DNA of 64,000 nucleotides from Chryseobacterium vaccae (GCF_009602705.1 NZ_VSWH01000001.1:3038001-3102000); one strand, 5' to 3'. Positions 1 through 9,163 are shown, counted from the first letter of the stretch. Numbers and translations: made by a program. Notes: a model not told the origin generated them from the sequence alone.

Positions 1-167
1 GAAAGCTGTCCGTCCGCCTCCGTAAAAACGTTATCCAGATCTACATTTCCATAGTTCGGAAGATTGGTTGTGCTTACTGCTGAAATCTCTTTGGATTCAG
101 ATTTTTTATTGCAGGAAAACAGGGATAAAAAAACAATTAAAATAAGTATACAATTGCGCGTCTTCAT
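1..167 (-). CDS. Lipoprotein, N-terminal part only
   Basis: The gene starts with ATG at 167 and runs off the left edge, so only about 55 residues are seen. They begin with a short positively charged tail (MKTRN), a hydrophobic stretch and a lipobox-like LFSC, so the protein is probably a lipid-anchored secreted protein. The visible mature part is Ser/Thr/Asn rich and shows no family motif. Function is not recognised. Confidence 0.7.
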   Translation of the reverse strand, partial: MKTRNCILILIVFLSLFSCNKKSESKEISAVSTTNLPNYGNVDLDNVFTEADGQL

Positions 168-304
168 GTGGTTCAAAAATGAGCGGCAATTTAATAAAAC
201 TGTAAAAAAAATATTGGATATGAAAGGGATATTATGAATTATTTAACATTGTCACAGAATAAAAAGCCAAAAACATAAAATCAGGCCACACTCTTTTGTT
301 TTCA

Positions 305-1234
305 CTAACAATAGGAGGACACAATCTTATCCACAATAAACTGTGCCAACTTTTCCTTACTTTGGTGGGTCCAGCCTGCAATATGAGGAGTAACGATAGC
401 TTTTTCAGATCCAAGAAGGTATTTGAGGTCTTCATTTTCAGTTTCCAGATGTTCGAAAGATGATTTTTCGTATTCCAGAACATCAAGACAAGCTCCTTTT
501 ATTTTTCCGGATTTCAATCCCTCAACTAAACTTTTAGTTTCTACGTTTTTCCCTCTCGCTGTATTCACGAAATAAAAGTCATTTTTCATCTCTGAAATAA
601 ACTTTTGATCAACAAAATAATGGGTTTCGGAAGTCAATGGAATGTGAAGGCTTACCACTTCTGCTGACTGCTTCAGCTCTTCCAGACTGACCTGTTGTGC
701 AAATTCATCGGAAAGCCCAGGAAGAATATCATGAAAAATTACTTTACACCCGAATCCGGAAAGTCTTTTTGCGGTAGCTTTTCCCATATTTCCGTATCCT
801 ATAAGGCCTACGGTTTTCCCAAGCAGTTCGTCTCCTCTGTTCTCTTCACGCTTCCAGATTCCGTTTTTTACTTCCTGTGAGGCAATAAACAGACGGTTCA
901 TCAGAATCAACAACATTCCTACGACATGCTCTGCCACAGAATCCCTGTTTCCTTCCGGTGAATTGATCAGCTGAATACCAAGTTTCTCCGCTGCAGGAAT
1001 ATCGATATTTTCCATACCTGCTCCTACTCTTGCAATGAATTTCAGATTTTTACCTTTCTCAAGAAAATTTTCATCTAAAGGAATGCGGCTTCTGATGATC
1101 ACTCCGTCGTACTGTTCAATTTTATCACAAACCTCATCATAAGAGGATGTAAAATCTTCTTCCAGCACAAAGTTTTTAGCAAGAAGCTGTTTGGTGATAA
1201 GGGGATGGTTTTTATCTAAAAGAAGAATTTTCAT
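305..1234 (-). CDS. D-2-hydroxyacid dehydrogenase (phosphoglycerate dehydrogenase-like)
   Basis: A cytoplasmic NAD-dependent dehydrogenase of the D-isomer 2-hydroxyacid family, 309 residues, the length of the short SerA type without an ACT regulatory domain. The Rossmann motif GLIGYGNMG lies near residues 143-151. The catalytic triad is visible as Arg in NTARGKN, Glu in DVLEYEKS and His in TPHIAGWT. I start it at the ATG at 1234 (MKILLLDKNH); an upstream in-frame ATG at 1255 would add an unlike-family extension (MLFVFFN). The substrate cannot be told from sequence: 3-phosphoglycerate, glyoxylate/hydroxypyruvate or another 2-ketoacid are all possible. It stands alone, in the same direction as the thioesterase gene behind it. 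Confidence 0.85.
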   Translation of the reverse strand: MKILLLDKNHPLITKQLLAKNFVLEEDFTSSYDEVCDKIEQYDGVIIRSRIPLDENFLEKGKNLKFIARVGAGMENIDIPAAEKLGIQLINSPEGNRDSVAEHVVGMLLILMNRLFIASQEVKNGIWKREENRGDELLGKTVGLIGYGNMGKATAKRLSGFGCKVIFHDILPGLSDEFAQQVSLEELKQSAEVVSLHIPLTSETHYFVDQKFISEMKNDFYFVNTARGKNVETKSLVEGLKSGKIKGACLDVLEYEKSSFEHLETENEDLKYLLGSEKAIVTPHIAGWTHQSKEKLAQFIVDKIVSSYC

Positions 1235-1360
1235 ATTAAAAAACACAAATAACACTAATTTAGTTTTACCAAAATATCCACTGCATTTTTTTCATTTTAT
1301 CCGGCACAAATCATTTGTGAAAATTTATGCCGAACATTGTGTTATGAGTGTCTATATTTT

Positions 1361-1903
1361 CTATTTTTTATCTTTTTTAGGTTCCTGAGGTTCCTGGAAA
1401 AGTTTTTTAAGCTCTACGGATTCCAAAGGTTTCATTCTCCCGGAAAGAATCAATGAAAGCTCTTTTCTTCTGAAAGCGGCAGCATGTCTCAATTTTTCCT
1501 CTTCTGTTTCCGGGATCATATCCGGAATAGGAATAGGACGGTTGAATTCATCTACAGCAACGAACGTATATATTCCTTCATTAGTATGGATTTTTTTCTG
1601 GTTGATCGGATCATCCAGCCAAACATCCACGTACACTTCCATAGAGGTAGAGAATGCTCTTGAAACTTTTGACTCAAGCACGACTACTCCACCTTCGGGA
1701 ATAGGATGATTGAAGGAAACGTGGTTTACCGAAGCCGTTACTACTCTTCTTTCACAGTGTCTTGCCGCGGAAATAGACGCACAACGGTCCATTTTTGCTA
1801 AAAGTTCACCACCAAAAAGGTTTCTGAGAGAGTTGGTTTCGTTCGGAAGAACGATATTGGTCATAATGGTCAGGGATTCTGACGCTTTTTTTACTTTTGC
1901 CAT
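1361..1903 (-). CDS. Acyl-CoA thioesterase, hotdog family
   Basis: A 180-residue single-hotdog thioesterase of the cytosolic acyl-CoA hydrolase (YciA/BACH) type that splits acyl-CoA to free acid and CoA. The hallmark segment NETNSLRNLFGGELLAKMD holds the conserved Asn and GG/E-L-L-x-x-M-D region of the active site. The hotdog core continues to TFVAVDEFNRPIPIP, typical of this family, followed by a charged Lys-rich tail. Its start overlaps the end of the HU-CCDC81 gene by 13 nt, so the two are probably cotranscribed. Chain-length preference is not predictable. Confidence 0.85.
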   Translation of the reverse strand: MAKVKKASESLTIMTNIVLPNETNSLRNLFGGELLAKMDRCASISAARHCERRVVTASVNHVSFNHPIPEGGVVVLESKVSRAFSTSMEVYVDVWLDDPINQKKIHTNEGIYTFVAVDEFNRPIPIPDMIPETEEEKLRHAAAFRRKELSLILSGRMKPLESVELKKLFQEPQEPKKDKK

Positions 1904-2643
1904 TTCTTAGTGTTGTTTGGAACTGCCGGAGCTGATTTTACTTGTTGCCCGGCTGGTTTTATCAGTGAATCTTTCTTCAGAGAATCAGACACTGCAGGGA
2001 CTGGTTTTTGTACAGGGTCTTTCGTGGTGTCTTTGGGAACAATCCTGTGTGTTGATGTCTGTACAGAGACAGTATCAAAGGATTTCTTTCCGAAAAGCAA
2101 TTCTCTCTGAGTAAATGCATAGTATACGATACCTGCAACCGGAACTGCAAAAAGGAAGGTCCAAAGAATGGATTTTTTTAATTTATAATCTTTCTCCCGG
2201 TTTTCTGTAATGCGGACTTTTTCACCATTGTTGATATCGGAAATTCTGATTTCTTCCAACCCGTAAAAGTCGGGATGACCGGATTCTATTCTTTTCCCTT
2301 TAAAATGGGTATCTCCTTCTTCAATTATTACGGTTCCCAGATTCTGAATTTCCAGAACCTGTTCAGCCTGCAGTTTTTTCTTCCAGAAATCGGTCTGGAT
2401 CTTCAGGTCACTTTTGGAAGCTTCAAGAGACATCTGTTTTTGTGACGCAATAAAAGCAGCCAGCTCATCAGATACCACCTCATAATCCACTGCAAAGACA
2501 ATCTCGCTTGCAGGCGGAAGAATGCTTCCGTTTTCAGAATTAATGATTGCTTTCGAATTTTTAAGCGAAAACACACCGAAACCCGGAACCGTCACAGTAC
2601 CAAATTGTTTCAGATATTCTAAAATGTATGCAGAAATATTCAT
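1891..2643 (-). CDS. Prokaryotic HU-CCDC81 domain membrane protein
   Basis: A 250-residue protein with the two N-terminal CCDC81-like prokaryotic HU domains found in Bacteroidota (about residues 1-130, including TVTVPGFGVFSLKNSKA and LEIQNLGTVIIEE). A single transmembrane helix follows (SILWTFLFAVPVAGIVYYAF, about residues 159-178), then a Thr/Pro/Lys/Val-rich tail. Many relatives end in a peptidoglycan-binding SPOR domain. Here the chain stops at NTKKWQK, before any SPOR fold. The predicted topology is cytoplasmic HU-like domains and an extracytoplasmic tail. The role is unproven; a link between nucleoid and envelope or division is only inference. It overlaps the thioesterase gene. Confidence 0.8.
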   Translation of the reverse strand: MNISAYILEYLKQFGTVTVPGFGVFSLKNSKAIINSENGSILPPASEIVFAVDYEVVSDELAAFIASQKQMSLEASKSDLKIQTDFWKKKLQAEQVLEIQNLGTVIIEEGDTHFKGKRIESGHPDFYGLEEIRISDINNGEKVRITENREKDYKLKKSILWTFLFAVPVAGIVYYAFTQRELLFGKKSFDTVSVQTSTHRIVPKDTTKDPVQKPVPAVSDSLKKDSLIKPAGQQVKSAPAVPNNTKKWQK

Positions 2644-2781
2644 TTGGCAGCAAATTTATAACTTTTTCATGACTTTTGAAGACATTTCCTTCAATATGAA
2701 AAAAGACCACCTAAGCAGTCTTTTGATGATTGTGTATTAAAACGAAAGGATTAAAACCTCTTTCACACTTTAATTTCTCTA

Positions 2782-4920
2782 TTATTGAATTTTCCAGCTG
2801 ATCCCGAACATAAAATTAGTTCCTGCCTGCGAAAAATAATAAGGAGATCCTTCATAAACAGCTCCGTTGTTAACATACTTTTTATTGAACAGATTGTTTA
2901 CCAGTAATTTCAGTGCCATATCGTTATTAGCGATTTTAAACTGGTACTGAGCATTAAAATCAGTAAGGAAATAATCTTTTAACTGTAAATTTTTATCTTC
3001 TGTGTTATCCAGATACTGCTTCCCCACATATTGGTTCATTAAAGCAAACTGGAAACTCTTTGAAGGGTTGAACTTCAACCCTAGATTAGCAATAATATCC
3101 GGAGAGAATGATATCTGGGTATTTCCCAAATTAACTAAATTTCCTTTGTTCTTGATATTGAAATCCTCATTTCTGTTCTGGCTTAAACTCAGGTTTCCGG
3201 ATACTTCCCACTGCTTCGAAAGTTTTGCCAACGCTCCGATCTCAATTCCTCTTCTGTAACTTTTCCCTGAATTGGTTCTGATGAACGCGCCCACATTATT
3301 CAGTTCCCCATTCAAAACCAACTGGTTAACATAGTACATATAGTATAAATTCGCGGTAAATGATACGATGCCGAACTGTTTTTCAATTCCCGCCTCAAAA
3401 TCGTGCAGCTTTTCAGCCTTCACATTGTTATCGCTCATCAGATCGTCTCTGTTAGGCTCACGGTGGGCATGGGCATAGGAAAGGAAGACTTTCCCATTTC
3501 CGATTTTATAATTCACTCCGGCTTTCGGATTAAAGAACAGCCAGTTTTTATCAAGATTTCCGCCTTCTCCATCTCCTGCTGTAATAATCTTTGTATTATA
3601 ATCGATATTTCTGAGCTGAAGATCTCCAAAGAACTCAAAACGATCTCCCGTTCTCCATAAAGCTTTTGCAAAACCTGCCAGTTCGCTTTTTACGGAACGG
3701 TTTCTGTAGTATTCATATTCATTAATCTGAGGAAAATAAACTCCGGTCACGTTCCCGAAATGCCTTCCGTAATACTGGTTGGCCACCACTCCGAAATTCA
3801 GGTCTACATTCTCCAGTTTTCCGTAAAGGGTGGAAACCATTCCATAAAAGTCATTGTCCAGCCATTTCTTTCTGATAAAATCTGTTACCTCAACCGGGGA
3901 ACCATTTACGATCGGAACCGCAAGGTTATAATCTTGGTAATGCGTTCCCTCATCATCCGTTTCATCTACCCTTTTATAATTTTCATAATACCCTCTTCCT
4001 TTGGTATAATGCAGAGTTGTTTCTAAATTCCAGCGATCACTGAATTTCTGCTCCCAAAGTAACTGGTAATGATTTTGTCTGTAGTTATCCGTTTCATTAT
4101 CATAAAACTTCTCTTCTCCCGTAAACAAATCGGTATACTGCCCCGAATAATTGAACTTAGGATTAGTTTCCCAGGTTTCCCGGTCAATACCGTTCCATGC
4201 CTGATATGTTTTTTCTTTACCCCCAAAAGCCATCAGGCGAAGCCTTGTTTTACCCTCTTCAAATAATGCGGTAAAGTTATAAGAATCCAGATTGGATGAA
4301 GCCCGGTCAATATAACCGTCAGAATGAATTTTTGTATACCTTCCCATTACAGACAGCCTGTCTTTCCAGAATTTTCCGGAACCTAACTCTGCTGAATATT
4401 TGTAAGTATTGAAAGAACCATAACTGTCATCCGTTTTGAAGTACATTTTCTCATCCGGTTCTTTTGAAATCACATTAATGCTTGCCCCAAACGCGGAAAC
4501 TCCGTTATTGGAGGTCCCTACTCCTCTTTGGATAACAATTTGTGAAGCGGAACTCGTAAGATCCGGAACATTGACAAAGAAAGTCCCCTGACTTTCAGAA
4601 TCATTATACGGAACACCGTTCATCATCACATTGATCCCTCTTCCTGCAACTCCACGGATTCTGAATCCGGTATAACCAACACCATTTCCGGCATCGGAGG
4701 TAGAGATCACAGAAGTCTGATTTTTTAAAAGAATCGGAAGATCCTGCCCTAAATTTCGGCTGTCAACATCTTTCTGAACATTGATGATTTCTTTGGCAAC
4801 GGGAAGTCTTTTGGTAAAATTAACGGCCTCAATTTCCCTGGTTTTCAGAGAATCTTTATTCTGTGCCTGGATAAAAGCGGCAGAGCCTACGGTAAGCCCT
4901 AAAAAAAATAATCCTTTCAT
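2782..4920 (-). CDS. TonB-dependent receptor, probable thiamine transporter
   Basis: A 712-residue outer-membrane TonB-dependent receptor. It has a signal peptide (about 1-19, ending FIQAQ), a plug domain (about 40-150, with TGFRIRGVAGRGINVMMNG and GVSAFGASINVISKEP) and a 22-strand-type barrel ending in the aromatic-rich GTNFMFGISWKIQ. There is no N-terminal CarboxypepD_reg domain, unlike SusC. The substrate assignment rests on context: a TPP riboswitch lies directly upstream on the same strand. In Bacteroidota, TPP-controlled TonB receptors have been predicted as thiamine importers (the OMR1 type). The imported molecule could also be a thiamine precursor or a phosphate ester. No inner-membrane PnuT-like transporter is adjacent. 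Confidence 0.85.
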   Translation of the reverse strand: MKGLFFLGLTVGSAAFIQAQNKDSLKTREIEAVNFTKRLPVAKEIINVQKDVDSRNLGQDLPILLKNQTSVISTSDAGNGVGYTGFRIRGVAGRGINVMMNGVPYNDSESQGTFFVNVPDLTSSASQIVIQRGVGTSNNGVSAFGASINVISKEPDEKMYFKTDDSYGSFNTYKYSAELGSGKFWKDRLSVMGRYTKIHSDGYIDRASSNLDSYNFTALFEEGKTRLRLMAFGGKEKTYQAWNGIDRETWETNPKFNYSGQYTDLFTGEEKFYDNETDNYRQNHYQLLWEQKFSDRWNLETTLHYTKGRGYYENYKRVDETDDEGTHYQDYNLAVPIVNGSPVEVTDFIRKKWLDNDFYGMVSTLYGKLENVDLNFGVVANQYYGRHFGNVTGVYFPQINEYEYYRNRSVKSELAGFAKALWRTGDRFEFFGDLQLRNIDYNTKIITAGDGEGGNLDKNWLFFNPKAGVNYKIGNGKVFLSYAHAHREPNRDDLMSDNNVKAEKLHDFEAGIEKQFGIVSFTANLYYMYYVNQLVLNGELNNVGAFIRTNSGKSYRRGIEIGALAKLSKQWEVSGNLSLSQNRNEDFNIKNKGNLVNLGNTQISFSPDIIANLGLKFNPSKSFQFALMNQYVGKQYLDNTEDKNLQLKDYFLTDFNAQYQFKIANNDMALKLLVNNLFNKKYVNNGAVYEGSPYYFSQAGTNFMFGISWKIQ

Positions 4921-4963
4921 TCTATAAATCTTTAAAATTTAATGAATAAAAGGGGCGGATTAT

Positions 4964-5035
4964 GATGAATAATGAGTAATTGATAATAAGTAATATGTTG
5001 AGAATTTCTCATTATCCATTACCTATTGCTCATTT
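4964..5035. repeat. Heptad-periodic imperfect inverted repeat in the riboswitch leader
   Basis: The left arm (about 4970-4993) reads GAGTAAT TGATAAT AAGTAAT. The right arm (about 5009-5032), read on the other strand, gives GAGCAAT AGGTAAT GGATAAT. Both arms are therefore built of 7-nt units with consensus near RRGYAAT, and together they form a long imperfect hairpin between the TPP aptamer and the receptor start. The same unit recurs at 53112-53160. Confidence 0.6.
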
Positions 5036-5037
5036 TT

Positions 5038-5110
5038 AATTTCCCTAAACAGCATTATCCGTTCCAGGTTCATTGGGTATAATCTCAGCTTGTTACAGCA
5101 CCCCTTTATT
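5038..5110 (-). promoter_or_regulatory. TPP riboswitch (THI element) upstream of the TonB receptor
   Basis: Read on the minus strand, the segment contains all conserved THI-box blocks in order: AAAGGGGTGC, CTGAGAT-TAT-ACCC, GAACCTG, GGATAATGC and TAGGGAA. This is a complete TPP aptamer. It ends about 120 nt before the receptor start codon, leaving a long expression platform. That platform holds a heptad-repeat hairpin (about 4964-5035) and a segment at 4945-4957 complementary, with one bulge, to the 5' arm of the aptamer. Confidence 0.93.
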
Positions 5111-5211
5111 TCAGCCGCGAAATTACAAAAAATAAACGGAATAACAGAAAACACTATATATCAGATAACCAACAGTTATTTCATAAAAGTAAAACTATTA
5201 TAGAGAAAGTT

Positions 5212-5991
5212 CTAATAGGTTTTATTATCTGCGTCCACATAGTAATAATTGGTTCCGTCTTTAGTTACTTCAAACATTTTTCCGAGCTTCCAGCTAAAGT
5301 TCCTTTTGATATTGGAATATTCAAAAGGGATGATAACTTTATTATGAACATCAATCACCCCGAACCTGTCATTATGGGACGCCACAATCATAGGATCAGA
5401 AACATCATCCCCTTCCATGATGAATAAATACTGATATTGGGGGTAAATCTGAAACTGCTTGTAATCCATAGGGTTCATAAATGTTGCCTTTTCGATGATT
5501 CCGTAAAAACCGTTCAGTACATAGGCCTGATAAAGCTGCTGTTTATATTCTTCGAATTTGCATTTTCCGAGATCTGCTTCTTTGAACTGATATACTCTTT
5601 TTCCTGTCTTGTCTACACGATAGGAAATCATATCTTTTTCTACTGTAGCATAATTTTTTGTACCAAATTTTCTAACTTTTACATTCGGAGAATTCAGAAG
5701 ATTACAGTCTTCATAAAAGAATACAGCAATATGGTATTCCGGCTGGATGATAAATTTTCCGTTCTGATTAACATACCCGAATTTTCCGTCTTTTTTCTTT
5801 GGAATGAGAACCGGGAGATCCTGCTTGATCACCACAAGATCCGGATTAGTTTTAGGTTCTGCAGGACTCTTTTTTGCGGCTACTTTCCCTACATTCTTAA
5901 CCGGTATTTTTTTCACAGATTTAGTCTGCGAAAAAATGAAAATCGAAATAAAAATGCACAAAAAATTAAGGATATTTTTCATATTCATCAT
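5212..5991 (-). CDS. WG-repeat secreted protein
   Basis: A 259-residue exported protein with an N-terminal signal peptide (hydrophobic LNFLCIFISIFIFSQ) followed by a basic linker. At least two WG-type beta repeats are readable: KKDGKFGYVNQNGKFIIQPEY (about residues 65-85) and NDRFGVIDVHNKVIIPFEY (about 210-230). Between them is a less regular Tyr/Lys-rich region. WG repeats are generic beta modules with no defined activity. Three in-frame ATGs (5991, 5988, 5982) precede the signal peptide, and the last (MKNILNF) is equally plausible. It stands alone between the TPP-controlled receptor and acnB. Confidence 0.75.
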   Translation of the reverse strand: MMNMKNILNFLCIFISIFIFSQTKSVKKIPVKNVGKVAAKKSPAEPKTNPDLVVIKQDLPVLIPKKKDGKFGYVNQNGKFIIQPEYHIAVFFYEDCNLLNSPNVKVRKFGTKNYATVEKDMISYRVDKTGKRVYQFKEADLGKCKFEEYKQQLYQAYVLNGFYGIIEKATFMNPMDYKQFQIYPQYQYLFIMEGDDVSDPMIVASHNDRFGVIDVHNKVIIPFEYSNIKRNFSWKLGKMFEVTKDGTNYYYVDADNKTY

Positions 5992-6085
5992 TTGCCTGCA
6001 AAATTACGGCCAAAAATAGAAATTATCAAATTCATATTTATAAAGAATCTAAATAATTTCATTCTTATAAAATAGTAAAATTTCG

Positions 6086-6093
6086 TAATTTTG
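6086..6093 (+). promoter_or_regulatory. Candidate -7 promoter element for acnB
   Basis: TAATTTTG matches the Bacteroidota sigma -7 consensus TAnnTTTG. No clear TTG is seen at -33. If used, acnB has a leader of about 190 nt. That leader holds a 6-codon mini-ORF (6274-6294) whose TGA overlaps the acnB ATG. I see no known riboswitch in it. Confidence 0.4.
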
Positions 6094-6290
6094 GGGAACA
6101 TTTTGAATTGTTTAATAATTTTAAAACTTTTAGAAAAAGTGTAGGTTACACTAGCTTTTATACCGGTTAATATCGCGACTTGGAATGCGAAAAAGATCAA
6201 AATGTTATAAACCCAGCCGGTAAAGAAGAAAGACAGCATCAACAGCTGCTTTTTTAAGACACCTGCCTTTACAATGAAAGAACTTCTATT

Positions 6291-9074
6291 ATGAATATGT
6301 ATAAGGATTACATCAAAGAGATTGAGGAAAGAAAAAACCAGGGGCTTCATCCAAAACCGATTGACGGTGCTGAATTACTAAGCGAAATCATTGCACAGAT
6401 TAAAGATTCAGACAATGAATACAGGGCAGATTCTCTTAAATTTTTCATCTATAACACCCTACCGGGAACGACAAGTGCAGCAGGCGTAAAAGCTAAGTTT
6501 TTAAAAGAAATCATTCTTGGTGAATCCATAGTAGAAGAAATATCTCCTGCTTTCGCATTTGAATTATTATCTCATATGAAAGGAGGTAAATCCATTGAAG
6601 TATTATTAGACTTAGCTTTAGGTGATGATGCTGTCATTGCTAAACAAGCTGCAGAAGTTCTTAAAACTCAGGTCTTCCTTTACGAAGCCGATACCAACCG
6701 TCTTAAAGAGGCATACAACAGCGGTAACGAAATCGCAAAAGAAATTCTTGAAAGCTATGCACAGGCTGAATTCTTCACAAAACTTCCTGAAGTAGCTGAC
6801 GAAATTAAAGTGGTTACTTTTATTGCTGGCGAAGGGGATATTTCAACAGACTTACTTTCTCCGGGTAACCAGGCTCACTCAAGATCAGACCGTGAACTTC
6901 ATGGTAAATGTATGATTACGCCTCAGGCGCAGGAAGAAATCAAGGCTTTACAGGCACAGCATCCTGATGCAAGCGTGATGCTTATCGCTGAAAAAGGAAC
7001 CATGGGAGTAGGTTCATCCAGAATGTCAGGGGTAAACAACGTGGCTCTTTGGACAGGTAAACAAGCCAGCCCATATGTACCATTCGTAAATATTGCTCCG
7101 ATTGTTGGAGGAACAAACGGTATTTCTCCTATCTTCCTTACTACCGTTGATGTTACCGGAGGTATCGGTATCGATCTTAAAAACTGGGTAAAGAAAACAG
7201 ACGAAAACGGAAACCCTGTCCGCAACGAAGCTGGAGAAGTCATTCTTGAAGAAGCTTATTCAGTAGCTACAGGAACTGTTCTTACCATCAATATAAAAGA
7301 GAAAAAATTATATAACGGTGATCAGGAGCTGATTGACATTTCTAAGGCATTAACTCCTCAGAAAATGGAATTCATCAAAGCCGGAGGTTCATACGCTATT
7401 GTATTTGGTAAAAAATTACAAACATTTGCCGCTCAGGTTTTAGGTATTGAAGCACCCACTGTTTTTGCTCCGTCCAAAGAGATTTCTCATGAAGGACAAG
7501 GCCTTACAGCTGTTGAAAAAATCTTTAACAGAAATGCCGTAGGTACAACGCCAGGAAAAGTATTACATGCCGGTTCTGATGTTCGTGTACAGGTAAACAT
7601 TGTTGGCTCACAGGATACGACAGGTCTTATGACTTCTCAGGAACTGGAATCAATGGCTGCAACTGTCATTTCTCCAATTGTTGACGGTGCATACCAATCA
7701 GGATGCCATACCGCTTCTGTTTGGGATAAAAAAGCTCAGGCTAACATTCCTAAGCTGATGAAATTTATGAACGATTTCGGATTGATTACAGCCCGTGACC
7801 CGAAAGGTGAATACCACGCAATGACTGACGTAATTCACAAAGTTCTTAACGATATTACCGTAGATGAGTGGGCAATTATCATCGGAGGAGACTCTCACAC
7901 AAGAATGTCTAAAGGAGTGGCTTTCGGAGCCGACTCTGGAACGGTTGCTCTTGCATTAGCTACAGGTGAGGCTTCTATGCCAATTCCTGAATCTGTAAAA
8001 GTAACGTTCAAAGGTGAAATGAAACCTCACATGGACTTCCGTGATGTGGTACATGCTACTCAGGCTCAGATGTTGAAGCAGTTTGGAGGAGAAAACGTAT
8101 TCCAGGGAAGAATTATTGAAGTTCACATCGGAACACTTCCTGCTGACCAGGCCTTCACCTTTACAGACTGGACTGCTGAAATGAAAGCGAAAGCATCTAT
8201 CAACATTTCTGAAGACAATACCCTAATCGAATCATTGGAAATTGCCAAAGGCAGAATCCAGATCATGATCGACAAAGGAATGGATAACCACAACAAAGTT
8301 CTTCAGGGATTAATTGATAAAGCAAATAAGAGAATTGAAGAGATCAGATCAGGTGAAAAACCAGCACTGACTCCGGATTCCAACGCTAAATATTATGCTG
8401 AAGTTGTTGTAGATCTTGATGTGATTGTTGAACCAATGATTGCTGACCCGGATGTAAACAACGAAGATGTTTCCAAGAGATATACCCATGATACGATCAG
8501 AGATCTTTCTTACTACGGTGGAGAGAAAAAAGTAGACCTTGGTTTCGTAGGATCTTGTATGGTTCACAAAGGTGACCTTAAGATTGTTTCCCAGATGTTG
8601 AGAAACCTTGAAAAACAACAAGGGAAAGTAGAATTTAACGCACCTCTTGTAGTGGCAGCTCCTACTTACAACATCATTGACGAGTTAAAAGCTGAAGGAG
8701 ACTGGGAATTATTAGAGAAATATTCAGGTTTTGAATTTAATGACAATGCTCCAAAAGGGGAGGCCCGTACAGAATACGAAAATGTAATGTACCTTGAGCG
8801 TCCGGGATGTAACCTTTGTATGGGTAACCAGGAAAAAGCAGCGAAAGGAGATACCGTTTTAGCTACTTCTACCCGTCTTTTCCAGGGAAGAGTGGTTGAA
8901 GATTCTGAACGCAAAAAAGGAGAATCTTTATTGGCTTCAACTCCGGTAGTTGTGCTTTCTGCCATCATTGGAAGAATTCCAAGCATTGATGAATATAAAG
9001 CTGCTGTAGAAGGTATTGACCTTACTACTTTCGTACCTTCCATTAAGGAATTAACAAGTACAAGCGCTCACTAA
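6291..9074 (+). CDS. acnB: Aconitate hydratase B / 2-methylisocitrate dehydratase
   Basis: A 927-residue AcnB-type aconitase that interconverts citrate and isocitrate through cis-aconitate in the TCA cycle. The family can also hydrate 2-methyl-cis-aconitate. The order is the AcnB one: N-terminal HEAT-like domain (about 1-160), swivelling domain 4 (about 170-390, with HGKCM and GVGSSRMSG), then the Fe-S domains. The [4Fe-4S] ligands are visible as C756 (GSCMVHKG) and C840/C843 (PGCNLCMGNQ). It is slightly longer than the E. coli enzyme. Start MNMYKDYIKEIEERK fits the family; an ATG two codons later is also possible. A strong terminator follows, so it is probably transcribed separately from the second aconitase downstream. 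Confidence 0.96.
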   Translation: MNMYKDYIKEIEERKNQGLHPKPIDGAELLSEIIAQIKDSDNEYRADSLKFFIYNTLPGTTSAAGVKAKFLKEIILGESIVEEISPAFAFELLSHMKGGKSIEVLLDLALGDDAVIAKQAAEVLKTQVFLYEADTNRLKEAYNSGNEIAKEILESYAQAEFFTKLPEVADEIKVVTFIAGEGDISTDLLSPGNQAHSRSDRELHGKCMITPQAQEEIKALQAQHPDASVMLIAEKGTMGVGSSRMSGVNNVALWTGKQASPYVPFVNIAPIVGGTNGISPIFLTTVDVTGGIGIDLKNWVKKTDENGNPVRNEAGEVILEEAYSVATGTVLTINIKEKKLYNGDQELIDISKALTPQKMEFIKAGGSYAIVFGKKLQTFAAQVLGIEAPTVFAPSKEISHEGQGLTAVEKIFNRNAVGTTPGKVLHAGSDVRVQVNIVGSQDTTGLMTSQELESMAATVISPIVDGAYQSGCHTASVWDKKAQANIPKLMKFMNDFGLITARDPKGEYHAMTDVIHKVLNDITVDEWAIIIGGDSHTRMSKGVAFGADSGTVALALATGEASMPIPESVKVTFKGEMKPHMDFRDVVHATQAQMLKQFGGENVFQGRIIEVHIGTLPADQAFTFTDWTAEMKAKASINISEDNTLIESLEIAKGRIQIMIDKGMDNHNKVLQGLIDKANKRIEEIRSGEKPALTPDSNAKYYAEVVVDLDVIVEPMIADPDVNNEDVSKRYTHDTIRDLSYYGGEKKVDLGFVGSCMVHKGDLKIVSQMLRNLEKQQGKVEFNAPLVVAAPTYNIIDELKAEGDWELLEKYSGFEFNDNAPKGEARTEYENVMYLERPGCNLCMGNQEKAAKGDTVLATSTRLFQGRVVEDSERKKGESLLASTPVVVLSAIIGRIPSIDEYKAAVEGIDLTTFVPSIKELTSTSAH

Positions 9075-9116
9075 TTTGATTAATACTTAAGTCGCAAGAC
9101 GATTTAAAATAATATA

Positions 9117-9163
9117 ATTGAAAGATTTTAGTCCTCCCGGACTTAAAATCTTTCAATTTTTTG
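9117..9163 (+). terminator. Rho-independent terminator after acnB
   Basis: A long stem (ATTGAAAGATTTTAGTCC pairing with GGACTTAAAATCTTTCAAT, one bulge) is followed by a T tract. It separates the two aconitase genes. Confidence 0.85.

Noticed and set aside
5437..6075. Long plus-strand frame opposite the WG-repeat gene
   Set aside because: The minus-strand protein has a signal peptide and readable WG repeats; the opposite frame is a shadow.
5988..6350. Hydrophobic 120-residue minus-strand frame spanning the acnB leader
   Set aside because: It crosses the acnB start and the WG-gene start, has Phe/Ile/Lys content expected of AT-rich noncoding DNA and has no promoter or recognisable family. A short membrane protein cannot be fully excluded.
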